In this document: positions 51,601-55,739 of the stretch, piece after piece | Layout: the number at the start of each line of letters is the position of its first letter | How positions within the stretch are numbered: position 1 is the stretch's first letter | The notes under the pieces: model-generated | What the model saw: only the letters and a program-made list of their open reading frames with translations | Told to the model about the DNA's origin: nothing | Databases searched by the model: none | Assembly (NCBI GenBank): GCA_009760855.2 | Contig: WPIO01000001.1 | Span: 10,182,501-10,244,500 of the forward strand | Length of the DNA stretch: 62,000 bases | Origin: Cristatella mucedo | Taxonomy: Eukaryota; Bryozoa; Phylactolaemata; Cristatellidae | Direction of reading: 5' to 3' | Program-made: the position numbers and the translations under genes

Positions 51601-51956
51601 TCAAAGGCGCTGCTGAAAAGCAATTTCTTTGTCAAGGGGAGGGCAAAACAGATGGGCAAGCACTACGGATACCAACGCAGAAGGCCCGGTAATTAATCTG
51701 GACGAGAAAGGCAAGAGGAAGTAATGCTAGGAGAAATTAAGGGTCGGTTGCGACCTGAAATTTCGGAGCCTGTGTTTGCTACGCTGAGCCACATGAGATG
51801 GGCACTCAGTAAGTTATGCACCCAGAAAACCTGTTAAATTCTACATATACCGCAAATTACCTGTAGAAAATTAGCAACTGTCTTAAAAGCATTTTTCTTA
51901 GCGTCGGACTCAAGCCTATCCAAGTCTTCAGGAGTCTTTCTGAGAGGATCCGACAT
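6139..51956 (-). CDS. EXOC3: EXOC3 (Sec6), exocyst complex subunit; 22 exons placed
   Basis: The gene encodes the Sec6/EXOC3 subunit of the exocyst, the eight-subunit CATCHR complex that tethers post-Golgi vesicles to the plasma membrane before SNARE fusion. I recovered about 730 residues in collinear order; the vertebrate protein has about 745. Diagnostic blocks include [116 protein letters not shown] and [10 protein letters not shown]. Every junction keeps phase except between exons 16 and 17, where a short exon of length 3n+2 is missing from my model. The start chosen is the ATG opening [13 protein letters not shown]; an upstream in-frame ATG at 52025 would add 23 residues. The gene spans 46 kb because its introns are filled with LINEs, SINEs and microsatellites. 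No disabling change was seen in any exon. Confidence 0.93.
6322..6414 (-). CDS. EXOC3: EXOC3 exon 21
   Basis: Thirty-one codons with [20 protein letters not shown] and [10 protein letters not shown], matching VSKYPDIRDDHIGALLAVRG. Acceptor TCTGTAG, donor CAG|GTGAGA. Confidence 0.94.
6415..7689. other. EXOC3 intron DNA, unassigned
   Basis: The part of the intron before exon 21 that precedes the LINE copies. A short GTACATACA repeat at 6476-6502 is the only structure noticed. Confidence 0.4.
7690..9596 (+). mobile_element. LINE-B copy, decayed, split by SINE-2
   Basis: A long decayed L2/CR1-like copy. Around 8290-8450 it keeps eroded remnants of the segment before the polymerase block. At 8540-8770 come the FNADDT-type catalytic remnant and [13 protein letters not shown]. 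At 9310-9450 lies the C-terminal LNS-type segment, and the family 3' tail ends in TTATTATTATT near 9596. A SINE-2 at 9163-9300 interrupts it. Many stops; non-functional. Confidence 0.65.
9163..9300 (+). mobile_element. SINE-2 copy inside LINE-B
   Basis: TTTGGCTGAGGGATTAAGG and GTGGGCTCGAGC form the tRNA-like head. GTGAAGTGCCTGGATAG and TTAAGTTCTCTTCGGG form the LINE-like tail, ending in ATAAATTATTAAAT. Confidence 0.75.
9775..10517 (+). mobile_element. LINE-A copy, 5'-truncated
   Basis: The open stretch 9775-10458 encodes the C-terminal part of the LINE-A polymerase protein, including [18 protein letters not shown] and [18 protein letters not shown]. The copy ends after GTTACTGACGGAGATACATT with a short (ACATT)n tail. 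It is 5'-truncated, as expected of target-primed reverse transcription. The frame is open throughout, so it is fairly young. Confidence 0.85.
10764..11370 (+). pseudogene. Tc1/mariner transposase relic, N-terminal part split by SINE-1
   Basis: At 10764-10940 the plus strand reads [18 protein letters not shown] and [17 protein letters not shown], a helix-turn-helix DNA-binding head of the Tc1 type, with an in-frame stop. After a minus-strand SINE-1 the frame resumes at 11172 with [19 protein letters not shown] and [11 protein letters not shown], resembling the second Tc1 DNA-binding part. The catalytic DDE core is not seen on this strand. Confidence 0.65.
11005..11159 (-). mobile_element. SINE-1 copy
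   Basis: On the minus strand it reads a tRNA-like head with the GATAGCC start and the box-B-like ATTCGAAGC region. It continues with the family module GGCAATAAGGATCGCC and GCCTTAACGGCTATCACCAC in the reverse sense, and ends in GAGGCTGTCAAAT. Confidence 0.75.
11600..11850 (-). pseudogene. Tc1/mariner transposase relic, C-terminal part in inverted orientation
   Basis: On the minus strand the frame contains [20 protein letters not shown], the hallmark region around the last catalytic Asp of Tc1 elements (SPDLNPIE). VADFFRKTG and VVSMAGR follow, as in the C-terminal tail. Its orientation is opposite to the N-terminal part at 10764, so the element was inverted internally or two copies sit head to head. 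Confidence 0.7.
11890..12240 (-). mobile_element. LINE-B relic, short
   Basis: The reverse sequence CACTCACGACAGACGAACCT and TGAGTCACAGAAGTCGAGA repeats the C-terminal coding region seen at 39900-40090. It is heavily mutated and lacks the tail. Confidence 0.6.
12950..13033 (-). CDS. EXOC3: EXOC3 exon 20
   Basis: Twenty-eight codons, [20 protein letters not shown] and TLMSLEIS, matching TIVAVAEVIKLTDPSLLYLEVS. Acceptor GTTGCAG, donor TCG|GTGGGT. Confidence 0.92.
14349..14466 (-). CDS. EXOC3: EXOC3 exon 19
   Basis: It encodes [20 protein letters not shown] and [18 protein letters not shown], matching the RISFRSPEERKEGAEKMV region. Donor CAG|GTATGA, phase 0. Confidence 0.92.
14878..15044 (+). 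mobile_element. SINE-1 copy, near complete
   Basis: This copy shows the structure best. The tRNA-like head has box A (TGGCTCACTAGG) and box B (GGCTCGAATCC), then GATCCTTTATCGCCACTGCA. The 3' module is TAAAGGCTCTTCTGTCGCT, ATACAAAAAGAGGCTGTT and AAATCAGC. Transcription would be by RNA polymerase III from the internal promoter. It lies antisense in EXOC3 intron DNA. Confidence 0.85.
15130..15645 (+). mobile_element. LINE-B relic
   Basis: The plus strand contains decayed reverse-transcriptase motifs. ACCTCTGAGGTTCCACAAGC corresponds to the VPQGSVLGP block. TTGAACAAGGATAAGACAGT corresponds to LNDDKT. Frames are broken. Confidence 0.6.
15742..15889. repeat. Perfect 74-bp tandem duplication
   Basis: The unit 15742-15815 is repeated without a visible mismatch at 15816-15889. 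Each unit contains AAGGTGTAGCGACACCTT, a perfect 7-bp stem with a 4-base loop. It lies in an EXOC3 intron. Confidence 0.9.
16797..16955 (-). CDS. EXOC3: EXOC3 exon 18
   Basis: It encodes [20 protein letters not shown] and [16 protein letters not shown], matching AVDIICVTVEDYFNDF and RRVVVEYLRAVM. Acceptor ACATAG, donor AG|GTGAGC. A (GU)n tract of about 90 bases ends about 145 bases upstream of the acceptor, with GUCU repeats closer still. Confidence 0.93.
17080..17189. repeat. (GACA)n-(CA)n microsatellite
   Basis: About five GACA units followed by about 45 CA units. In the EXOC3 transcript this is (GU)n, 145-235 bases upstream of exon 18. Confidence 0.97.
18066..18222 (-). mobile_element. 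SINE-1 copy
   Basis: The minus strand carries the tRNA-like head (box-B-like GGTTCGAATGC), the GGCGATCCTTTATTGCC block and the 3' module ending in GAGGCTGGTTAAATCAGC. Confidence 0.8.
18755..18826 (-). CDS. EXOC3: EXOC3 exon 17
   Basis: It encodes [18 protein letters not shown] then LITRS and a split Trp, matching SLLEEVFLDLEQHLNELMTKKW. The acceptor TTTTTGCAG is strong. It needs two bases from the preceding exon, so a short exon upstream is missing from this model. Confidence 0.9.
19440..19715 (+). mobile_element. LINE-B 3' end fragment
   Basis: A short remnant of the C-terminal coding region and 3' UTR. It ends in AAGTGCCTAGAAAGAGATTT and AAGTCTCTAAAAC, a variant of the family tail. Confidence 0.6.
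19857..20020 (-). mobile_element. SINE-2 copy with (ATT)n tail
   Basis: On the minus strand the tRNA-like head (GGTTACGGTGCTCGCCC, GGGGTCGAGCCC) is followed by GTGAAGCGCTAGACTAG and AGCTCTTTTAGGGCGCTATA. The plus strand begins with (AAT)n at 19857-19876, the element's own 3' tail. Confidence 0.75.
20592..20885 (-). mobile_element. SINE-1 copy carrying a (GA)46 expansion
   Basis: The SINE-1 3' module and the box-B-like region (20592-20718) are separated from the rest of the tRNA-like head (20812-20885) by about 92 bases of GA repeat. The repeat starts where other copies read GTCTTGAAGAGCGAGCACCT, so a short GAGAGC seed in the SINE has probably expanded. Confidence 0.75.
20720..20811. repeat. 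(GA)n microsatellite
   Basis: About 46 uninterrupted GA units, located inside a SINE-1 copy. Confidence 0.97.
21271..21351 (-). CDS. EXOC3: EXOC3 exon 16
   Basis: Twenty-seven codons, [16 protein letters not shown] then [11 protein letters not shown], resembling ESIVSLKRKYLKN...SMDGILD. Donor CAG|GTAATG is good. The acceptor (CGAAG) has a weak pyrimidine tract. It ends in phase 0, which does not fit exon 17 directly. Confidence 0.65.
21541..21638 (-). CDS. EXOC3: EXOC3 exon 15
   Basis: It encodes [20 protein letters not shown] and [12 protein letters not shown], matching AQLYKEEHLRNRQHPHCYV and the hydrophobic QYMIAIINNC stretch. I chose the donor CTT|GTGACT at 21540. A second donor at 21567 (GTATGC), also phase 0, would drop nine residues and fits the family less well. 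Confidence 0.82.
22000..24165 (-). mobile_element. LINE-A copy, long, two frames broken
   Basis: An L2/CR1-like non-LTR retrotransposon copy. The minus-strand frames 24121-23552 and 23491-22058 together cover the linker, reverse transcriptase and C-terminal domain. Key motifs are [39 protein letters not shown] and [14 protein letters not shown], with the YADD catalytic pair intact. A run of seven T at 23492-23498, against six in the copy at 34718, and a missing G near 23566 break the frame. The 3' end is GTTACTGACGGAGATACATT followed by (ACATT)n. The endonuclease is missing through 5' truncation near 24165. Confidence 0.9.
25210..26192 (+). mobile_element. LINE-B copy, decayed, with tail
   Basis: It carries [19 protein letters not shown] and [18 protein letters not shown], then the family tail AGCCTAGAAAGAGACTTAGT, and ends in (TTA)n at 26161-26192. 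Several frames are broken. Confidence 0.8.
26299..26421. repeat. Compound (CA)n microsatellite
   Basis: CA runs interrupted by CACGCACGCACAAGCGTGTG and its partial duplicate, then a pure run at 26371-26421. Confidence 0.95.
26781..26874 (-). CDS. EXOC3: EXOC3 exon 14
   Basis: It encodes [17 protein letters not shown] and [14 protein letters not shown], corresponding to NLQVAAQISEDLKTKVL. Acceptor TTTTGCAG, donor A|GTAAGA, exit phase 1. Confidence 0.9.
27660..28330 (+). mobile_element. LINE-B relic
   Basis: The open stretch 27687-27971 has [20 protein letters not shown] and [13 protein letters not shown]. It is followed by broken C-terminal coding sequence without a recognisable tail. Confidence 0.7.
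29607..29702 (-). CDS. EXOC3: EXOC3 exon 13
   Basis: Thirty-two codons with [19 protein letters not shown] and [12 protein letters not shown], matching DWVKETEPEADQDGYYQT and IVFQMFEQN. It fills the expected gap exactly in phase 0. The donor GTGCGT is non-optimal. Confidence 0.92.
29870..30032 (-). CDS. EXOC3: EXOC3 exon 12
   Basis: It encodes [20 protein letters not shown] and [20 protein letters not shown], aligned with the ELAPEVDVGTLEPLL and TSNIIAWLRKAL region. Donor AAG|GTGAAG, phase 0. Confidence 0.9.
30917..30993 (-). CDS. EXOC3: EXOC3 exon 11
   Basis: It encodes [19 protein letters not shown] and SWIGGY, matching LEANEIVSLLTWVLNTY. It exits in phase 2 at GTATGT. Confidence 0.92.
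31095..31178 (-). CDS. EXOC3: EXOC3 exon 10
   Basis: Twenty-eight codons including [19 protein letters not shown], matching CFPPHYEIFKNLLNMYHQ. Acceptor TTTCACAG, donor GTAAGT, phase 0 on both sides. Confidence 0.94.
31301..31406 (-). CDS. EXOC3: EXOC3 exon 9
   Basis: It encodes [13 protein letters not shown] and [18 protein letters not shown], matching [20 protein letters not shown]. Acceptor TTCTAG, donor AAG|GTACTT, exit phase 0. Confidence 0.94.
31690..32056 (-). mobile_element. SINE-1 copy split by a LINE-B 3' fragment
   Basis: The SINE-1 3' module is at 31690-31740 and its head at 31957-32056. Between them lies a plus-strand LINE-B tail. The bases at the break (AACAGCTTA, AACGGCTA) look like a target-site duplication. 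Confidence 0.7.
31745..31957 (+). mobile_element. LINE-B 3' end fragment nested in SINE-1
   Basis: It contains the family 3' UTR (GCATGCTGACCCTATGCAC), then AAATGTAAAGCACCTAGAAA, TTGAGTTCTCTGAGGGCGCT and (ATT)n. Extremely 5'-truncated (about 210 bases). Confidence 0.75.
32460..32735 (+). mobile_element. LINE-B-like 3' end fragment
   Basis: A diverged 3' UTR with AAGCGCTTGGATGGAGACTT, AGTTCTCTTAGGGTGCCATA and an A/T-rich end. Confidence 0.6.
33228..35469 (-). mobile_element. LINE-A copy, reverse-transcriptase part
   Basis: The minus-strand frame 35465-34107 is open for 452 codons and holds the linker ([17 protein letters not shown]) and almost all of the reverse transcriptase. Motifs are [69 protein letters not shown] and [11 protein letters not shown]. 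Downstream of 34107 the C-terminal part is interrupted by stops and indels. The 3' end near 33230 has a short degenerate ACATT tail. With 35758-36800 it appears to be one full-length element, interrupted at 35470-35757. Confidence 0.88.
35470..35757 (-). mobile_element. LINE-A 3' fragment nested in LINE-A
   Basis: A complete family 3' end of about 288 bases with the tail (ACATT)n at its plus-strand left edge. It is roughly 97 percent identical by eye to 22000-22275. It interrupts the host LINE-A between the endonuclease (ending near 35758) and the linker (starting near 35466), in the same orientation. Confidence 0.8.
35758..36800 (-). mobile_element. LINE-A 5' part with endonuclease
   Basis: The minus-strand frame 36229-35804 encodes an apurinic-type endonuclease C-terminal half. 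It has [34 protein letters not shown] (the GDxN motif) and [11 protein letters not shown] (the DH active-site pair). Upstream sequence to about 36800 contains further open frames and a 100-bp tandem duplication, and is likely the 5' region. The exact 5' end is not defined. Confidence 0.75.
36278..36477. repeat. 100-bp tandem duplication in the LINE-A 5' region
   Basis: Unit 36278-36377 repeats at 36378-36477 with only a few substitutions (CAGCGC/CAGAGC and GACAAGG/GATAGGG). Confidence 0.92.
37210..37323 (-). CDS. EXOC3: EXOC3 exon 8
   Basis: It encodes [17 protein letters not shown] followed by [11 protein letters not shown], matching TGFVPPGRPKNWKEKMF. Acceptor TTTTTTAG, donor AA|GTAAGT, phase 2 out. 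Confidence 0.93.
37348..37490 (-). mobile_element. SINE-1 copy, diverged
   Basis: It sits just upstream of EXOC3 exon 8 in the transcript sense and carries the box-B-like GGGTTTGAGTA and the 3' module ending in CAAGGCTGTTAAATCGG. Confidence 0.65.
38232..38345. repeat. Degenerate CA-rich tract
   Basis: Imperfect ACACAC/ACATACA runs; it accounts for the cysteine- and valine-rich minus-strand open frame there. Confidence 0.85.
39381..40792 (-). mobile_element. LINE-B copy, best preserved
   Basis: This copy defines LINE-B. The minus-strand frame 40616-40122 encodes [36 protein letters not shown] (YADD) and [17 protein letters not shown]. After a frameshift near 40120, frame 40086-39616 has [17 protein letters not shown] and [20 protein letters not shown]. 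The 3' end is GTAAAGCGCCTAGAGAGAGA and TTAAGTTCTCTGAGGGCGCT, then (ATT)n (plus-strand 39381-39402). The 5' truncation is at the SINE-2 near 40795. Confidence 0.88.
40793..40910 (+). mobile_element. SINE-2 copy
   Basis: The head contains TTGGGCTCGAGCCC. The tail is GTAATGTCTGGATAGAGATC, CTCTCTTAGGGCGCTATACA, ending near 40910. It abuts the 5' end of the LINE-B copy. Confidence 0.7.
41492..41640 (-). CDS. EXOC3: EXOC3 exon 7
   Basis: It encodes [18 protein letters not shown] and [20 protein letters not shown], the best conserved part of the protein. The acceptor is GCTGTAG, the donor AAG|GTGAGT, exit phase 2. Confidence 0.94.
41822..41906 (-). CDS. EXOC3: EXOC3 exon 6
   Basis: It encodes [18 protein letters not shown] and [10 protein letters not shown], aligned with LMDLECSRDGLMYEQYR. 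It completes the split Gly codon of exon 5 and ends in phase 0 at GTACGT. Confidence 0.92.
42029..42135 (-). CDS. EXOC3: EXOC3 exon 5
   Basis: It encodes [18 protein letters not shown] and [11 protein letters not shown], matching the strongly conserved NIFSVPEIV block. It exits with GG in phase 2 at donor GTGCGC. The flanking introns are only about 125 bases long. Confidence 0.92.
42261..42351 (-). CDS. EXOC3: EXOC3 exon 4
   Basis: The split Ser codon is followed by [18 protein letters not shown] and [12 protein letters not shown], matching the SLADVSKDW...VVQHSQ region. The acceptor is TTTTAG, the donor CAG|GTCAGC, exit phase 0. Confidence 0.92.
42545..42665 (+). mobile_element. SINE-2 copy, diverged
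   Basis: GGTGCTCACTTTTAAATGA and GAGGGGTCGACC represent the head. The tail CAAGTGCATGGATAGAGCC and TATACAAATGACATA ends in an A/T-rich run. Confidence 0.55.
43070..43222 (+). mobile_element. SINE-1 copy
   Basis: TATCGCTGGGTTAGAGGTAA opens the tRNA-like head and GTGGTTTCAAGTCC is the box-B-like site. The 3' module ACTACGGCTCTTCTGCCTG and AATGAGGCTGTTGAATCAGG closes it. Confidence 0.75.
43590..43695 (-). other. tRNA-like sequence with box A and a T-run
   Basis: On the minus strand GATAGCTCAATTGATAGAGC is an almost canonical tRNA D-arm/box A. About 60 bases on, TACTCGAAACG resembles box B and is followed by TTTTTTT, a polymerase III stop. The anticodon stem does not pair well, so it is a tRNA pseudogene or SINE head rather than a working tRNA. 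Confidence 0.4.
43868..43992 (+). mobile_element. LINE-A 3' end fragment
   Basis: It shows ACCGAAAGCCGCTTAGGCTT, GTGCGCCGTAGAAAAC and GAAGATACATTAAATTACAT, the family 3' end. About 125 bases only. Confidence 0.75.
44641..44753 (-). CDS. EXOC3: EXOC3 exon 3
   Basis: It encodes [18 protein letters not shown] and [19 protein letters not shown] and leaves two bases (AG) for the next exon. The acceptor is CTTGCAG, the donor GTCAGT. It belongs to the N-terminal coiled-coil part of Sec6. Confidence 0.93.
45414..45470 (-). CDS. EXOC3: EXOC3 exon 2
   Basis: It encodes 19 residues, [19 protein letters not shown], aligning with RPDQLDKVEQYRRREARKK of vertebrates. The acceptor is ATTTCCAG, the donor AAG|GTAAAC; phase 0 on both sides. 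A (GU)n run lies about 70 bases upstream of the acceptor in the transcript. Confidence 0.92.
45538..45601. repeat. (CA)n microsatellite
   Basis: About 30 CA units with one CG interruption. In the EXOC3 transcript it is (GU)n, about 70-130 bases upstream of exon 2. Confidence 0.97.
46628..46782 (-). mobile_element. SINE-1 copy
   Basis: The minus strand has the head (GTCTTAGCCCAGGGTTAAGA, GGGATTCGAGTAC) and the 3' module ending in ATGAGGCTGTTTAATCAGC. Confidence 0.75.
47142..47226. repeat. (CA)n and (TCTG)n/(TCTC)n tract
   Basis: A compound low-complexity tract next to the broken membrane-protein-like frame at 47230-47557. Confidence 0.9.
47230..47557 (-). pseudogene. Unrecognised type II membrane protein-like fragment
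   Basis: On the minus strand, 47557-47417 reads [20 protein letters not shown] then [20 protein letters not shown], a short cytosolic head, one membrane segment and a stem, as in Golgi enzymes. After a one-base frame change near 47420 a second frame continues with [18 protein letters not shown] and [13 protein letters not shown], an amphipathic stretch, before running into a CT repeat. It lies in EXOC3 intron 1 on the same strand. I do not recognise the family. It may be a nested gene fragment, a retrocopy, or chance. Confidence 0.3.
47615..47950 (-). mobile_element. LINE-B 3' relic, opposite to its neighbour
   Basis: The plus strand reads GTTAGTGATAACGTGGACAG and CAGGGGACGTTGTAACGTC, the reverse of the LINE-B C-terminal and 3' UTR region. 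It lies tail to tail with, and opposed to, the copy at 47985. Confidence 0.6.
47985..48597 (+). mobile_element. LINE-B copy, 5'-truncated
   Basis: The frame 48090-48371 encodes [18 protein letters not shown] and [20 protein letters not shown]. The 3' UTR is followed by AAAGCACCTAGAAAGAGATT, GAGTTCTCTGAGGGCACTTT and (ATT)n. Confidence 0.85.
48620..49935 (-). mobile_element. LINE-B copy, decayed, split by SINE-1
   Basis: Minus-strand fragments keep [18 protein letters not shown] (49718-49482) and [19 protein letters not shown] (49313-49071), then C-terminal remnants to 48620. The polymerase YADD is changed to YAGD. A SINE-1 at 49313-49463 separates the two parts. Confidence 0.75.
49313..49463 (+). 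mobile_element. SINE-1 copy inside LINE-B
   Basis: The head (ATAGCCCAGAAGGAAGGTGC; GTGGATTCGAATCC), the block GGGCGATCCTTTACTGCCAA and the 3' module GTTAAGGCTCTTCTGCTGCT are all clear. Confidence 0.85.
49955..50960 (-). mobile_element. LINE-B tail with probable 5' region relic
   Basis: The plus strand starts with (AAT)n and the reversed family tail (49955-50060). Beyond 50400 a few fragments resemble an endonuclease region of a LINE, but frames are too broken for a firm call. Confidence 0.45.
51861..51956 (-). CDS. EXOC3: EXOC3 exon 1 (coding part)
   Basis: It encodes 32 residues from [13 protein letters not shown] to TVANFLQ and ends at the donor CAG|GTAATT, phase 0. The end aligns with the VAGMLQ segment of vertebrate EXOC3. 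An in-frame ATG at 52025 could extend it. The sequence just upstream (51960-52080) is GC-rich, as promoters often are. Confidence 0.85.
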
Positions 51957-52197
51957 TAGAGCAAGTGCAGCTGCGCCGGCGTTTCCGGTCAAGGCCGACT
52001 TCCTCGGGATTGTCCAGCCCTCCACCGCCCCCCAGAAGTCCAGCCCCTTCCGCCTTCCTGCACCCCAACAGAAGTTTTGAGCTCCCAGATTATTTCATAA
52101 TCAGGAAAAAATCTGTCAGGTGGTCGTTTAATTTTATTTTCCCTGAAACTAGAATTAAAAAGTGAGAAATAACTCGAACTAGTCTAAAACGCATCTA

Positions 52198-53212
52198 TTA
52201 ATAATAATAATAACAATGCACTTAATAAAGCCCCCTCCGAGAACTCAATCTCTTTCTAGGCGCTTTACATTTACTGCAAAGGGAAACTCGATTGAATGGT
52301 GAGTAATAGCATGCTTGATAAACAACATAATAGCATGGTTACGGGTGACATACACACGGTCAGCATGCAAGTGTGGTTTGTGGCAGCATGCACGGTGTCA
52401 GCACGCACAAGCACACGAAGGACAGTCACGTGGACCCACTAAATGCTGTCATAAATATGTGTGTTTTTAAGTTCTTTTTAAATGTGGTCAAGTCAGGGGA
52501 TGTTGTGACGCAAGTCGGGAGGGAGTTCCAGGCTTTGGGAGCATACGAACTAAGTGCACGGTCTCCAAAGGATTTGAGGTTTGTACGAGGTATTGGTAAA
52601 CTGTCGGATTCTGAAAAGCAGGTGGTACGATGGTTGGCCTGGTGCAGGAGTAGATCTGAGAGATAGGCTGGAGCCAAAGAATGAAGTGACCTAAAAGTGA
52701 GGGACAAAACCTTGAAGTCGATCCGTTGCTTGACTGGTAGCTAGTGCAGGTCGGCGAGAAGTGGTGTGATGTGGCAACTGCGACGCTCACGACAGACAAG
52801 CCTAGTTGCCGAGTTTTGCACCAGCTGTAATCGCCTGATTGCACATGCCGGTAGCTCAGCAACCAGTGAGTTGCAGAAGTCGAGACGGGATGTCACGAAT
52901 GCATGGACCAACTTAGACGTGGTATCCATATCTAAACAAGCCCGAATTTTAGCAATGTTATGTAGCTAAAAGTAGGCAGACTTAACTGTGGAGCTGATGT
53001 GGTTGTCTACCGAGAGGTCACTTTGGAACATGACTCCTAGATTTCGAGCTGATTCAACAGGAGATATGTTGGCAGAGCCAATTTTGAGCATCAGCCTTTC
53101 CAATTTGTGAATCACACTGGGTTTGCCCATAACTAGTAAGTTACTTTTTTCATCTTTTAGTTTAAAGAAAATTTGCTGCCATCTATGTGCGGATGTCATT
53201 AATGTAGTTCGA
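52198..53212 (-). mobile_element. LINE-B copy, 5'-truncated
   Basis: The minus-strand frames 53199-52966, 52929-52741 and 52707-52426 encode [37 protein letters not shown] and [20 protein letters not shown]. The tail and (ATT)n lie at 52198-52270. It sits just upstream of the EXOC3 start. Confidence 0.85.
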
Positions 53213-53539
53213 TTGCATGCAGGCTGGTACCGCTCCTTTCATCAACAGCTGGTGGTAGCATCCCCGAGAGGGGCAGGTGCACAGCTGTGGTCAGCTTCTA
53301 ATGAGGCGTTGCCACAGGCCGATAACCGGCTGGTGAACAGATGGTGGATTCATCATCGGGATCGGCCAAGGGACAGCCGGAGTCGAGGAGAGGAGACTCG
53401 AGTGTGAGAAGGGGGCGAAGGCAGTCGTGCGTCTTGCGGCTCCGTGCCTTGCGAAATACACCGTTGGCGTTGTTCATTGGCTGGCTCTCTGATGTTCAAA
53501 CCAAACTACAATTAATACATGCAACAAGTGCTGAAATTG
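53213..53539. other. GC-rich unassigned DNA upstream of EXOC3
   Basis: Not part of a repeat that I recognise. An open plus-strand frame (53341-53556) is rich in Arg and Ser and shows no domain. Confidence 0.35.
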
Positions 53540-53770
53540 TTGCATGCTGCCACTAATCACACTTTTATGCTGCTACTAACCGCACTTGCATGCTAGCTTA
53601 ACTGCATGTCACCCCTAACCATGTTCTTGTTGCTTATTGACCATGCTACCACTAACCATTCGATCGTGCTTCCTTTGCAGCAATTGTAAAGTGCCTAGAA
53701 AGAGATTTAGTTTTCTGAGGGCGCTTTATCAGGTGTATTATTAATATTATTATTATTATAATGAGTCATA
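53540..53770 (+). mobile_element. LINE-B 3' end fragment
   Basis: The family 3' UTR, then AAAGTGCCTAGAAAGAGATT, TAGTTTTCTGAGGGCGCTTT and an ATT-rich tail. A weaker second tail is at 54180-54245. Confidence 0.75.
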
Positions 53771-55372
53771 ACTTTCATTTCCTCGGTTATTACTTTCATG
53801 ATCCATTGGAACTCCTGTTTAATCATGAAATTAATCTCATTAAATCTTTTGATGGCTTTTAGAACATATTAAAAATTGTAATTTTGCTCTCAAATTGGAC
53901 GTATATAGTTTCGCGAACCACCAAGAACCTTCCAAAAATGTCTAGTATCAATGTCGACCCAACCAACACTATATGAGGTAGCTGCATAGAGCGTGGGATA
54001 TGTATAGACCTGACTCCCGTAACGCACCAAACGGTAGGGACTGACCGTAAAGATTACGCAGACGGAAATACCAACGACTCCTGTTCGTTACAGAATTCGT
54101 TCCGTCCTTGTGAATTGGCTTGTTGTGTGTATGCGTACTGATACAGTACTTGTTTTCCTCAATCAATATCCTTCACTTCCAGCATATATAAAGTGTCTAG
54201 AAATAAATTTAGTTCTCTTTGAGCGCCATACAAGTGTCTTCCTATAATTAATTAATGTCGCTTCAGTGAAATCTCAAATAATTTCCAGTATATATTTCTT
54301 TTGCAGTTGATACGTTTGGGGACTCAGGCGGTTCAGTACGAGCTTAGAGCAGCTAACGCTCAGCGAAATGACTCGTCGACTCGCAGACTGTGGTCAAAAG
54401 AGGCCACCCCCTGCCGCTCAGATGTTCTCCTTATAGGCTAGCCTGTTCATAATTCATAAGTAAATCGCTCACATTATACCGCACGCTCTTTTACAAGCGG
54501 TTTTTAGTGTAAATTCAGTGGCCAAGTTCAAAGATCTTAATCGCAGGGCATGGTAAGAGAAACATCGCAATCTCCCTAGCTCTTTTCCAGCCCATTTTTA
54601 GAATTTTCTCATTCTTTTTTCAAGGAAAAAGTTACTGCAATTCCATTGGTCACGTCTAACCTAACACCGAGTGAACCACGCGGCATGAAACGCGTACAGC
54701 TGAGTCGACGCGAACCAGCAGTACTTGCCTTCTGTTATTCAAGCGAACGTTCACAAATGTAGTAGTGCACACGCTCTGTCATGCTAAGAAATATTGACCG
54801 AGGAAATACGCTTACACAACCGACAAAAATAAACAACAATTAACAAAGGAAGCACTTAATAAAATCTTAAAAATTAAAAATCGTTTACAACCTTGAACAG
54901 TGCTTTATTACAAAGAAATGCCAATGCATGTAGCTATTCGGAAAGCGCATTAAGCTTTGCAAATGATCAGCATCGCGTGCCAACCAACAACTACAGCTAA
55001 GCTAGCATGTAAGAAAAAAATCTTTAACGAAACACCGATCGATTAGCTTGGCAGTCGCCACGATTGATTGGCTTACTTGCTTAGACGTAGGACCCCATCT
55101 TAGTATGAAGCCCAGTTTTTTCTAAATAATGTCCTGATTTTGCATGGACATGGTGCTTTCTGTTGTTGCATCTTAGCACTTTTAAGATTTCTAATCGATT
55201 GAGGGCTGGCATAAGCGTGACCTATAGCAAACCAGCAAATGTACCTAGTTTTTCAGTTATTATTGCTAAATGTGTCTGTCCACAGATCCTAATGCTGATG
55301 TTGCAAACCAATGCACGTGTGCCTCGCGTAGATCCTGTCTGCTAGCATAGATTTCCATGCTTATGTTGCATT
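53771..55372. other. Divergent intergenic DNA between EXOC3 and ERp29, left part
   Basis: No gene is identified. TATTTCTTTTGCAG at 54293-54306 followed by an open frame of about 45 codons looks like a possible exon but matches no family that I know. The rest is unassigned. Confidence 0.4.
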
Positions 55373-55490
55373 CAAGTGGCTAAGGTGCTCACCCCGACCA
55401 AGGTCTGGCTGAGGTCGTGGGCTAGAGCTCGTGGCATGCGTGAAGCGCCTGAATAGAGAAATGGGATGCTACACAAATGAATTATATTTG
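55373..55490 (+). mobile_element. SINE-2 copy
   Basis: GTGGCTAAGGTGCTCACCCC and GTCGTGGGCTAGAGC form the head. CGTGAAGCGCCTGAATAGAG and ACACAAATGAATTATA form the tail. Confidence 0.7.
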
Positions 55491-55739
55491 CATTCAACAT
55501 CAGCATAGGCTTTCATACGAATGCTGAATTCAATACCCTCCATATTCCACATCACTTACAGCATATACTTACCAAAGACCCAGATGCTGGTTTTATGTAC
55601 CAGTCTGCAACATATTGGTGATATGCACAAGCCATAGATCCCTGCTTAAGCAATTTAGCTAGGCTGACCAAAAAAAACTTAGGGCCACTGCAGCTGTAAT
55701 GAGTATGGGTTGCAAGGCTAGTCAATAAACCCCAGGGGT

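Noticed and set aside
51957-52025. Upstream in-frame ATG for EXOC3 at 52025
   Set aside because: It would add 23 Ala- and Gly-rich residues not expected in Sec6; the ATG at 51956 gives a length close to the family. It remains possible.
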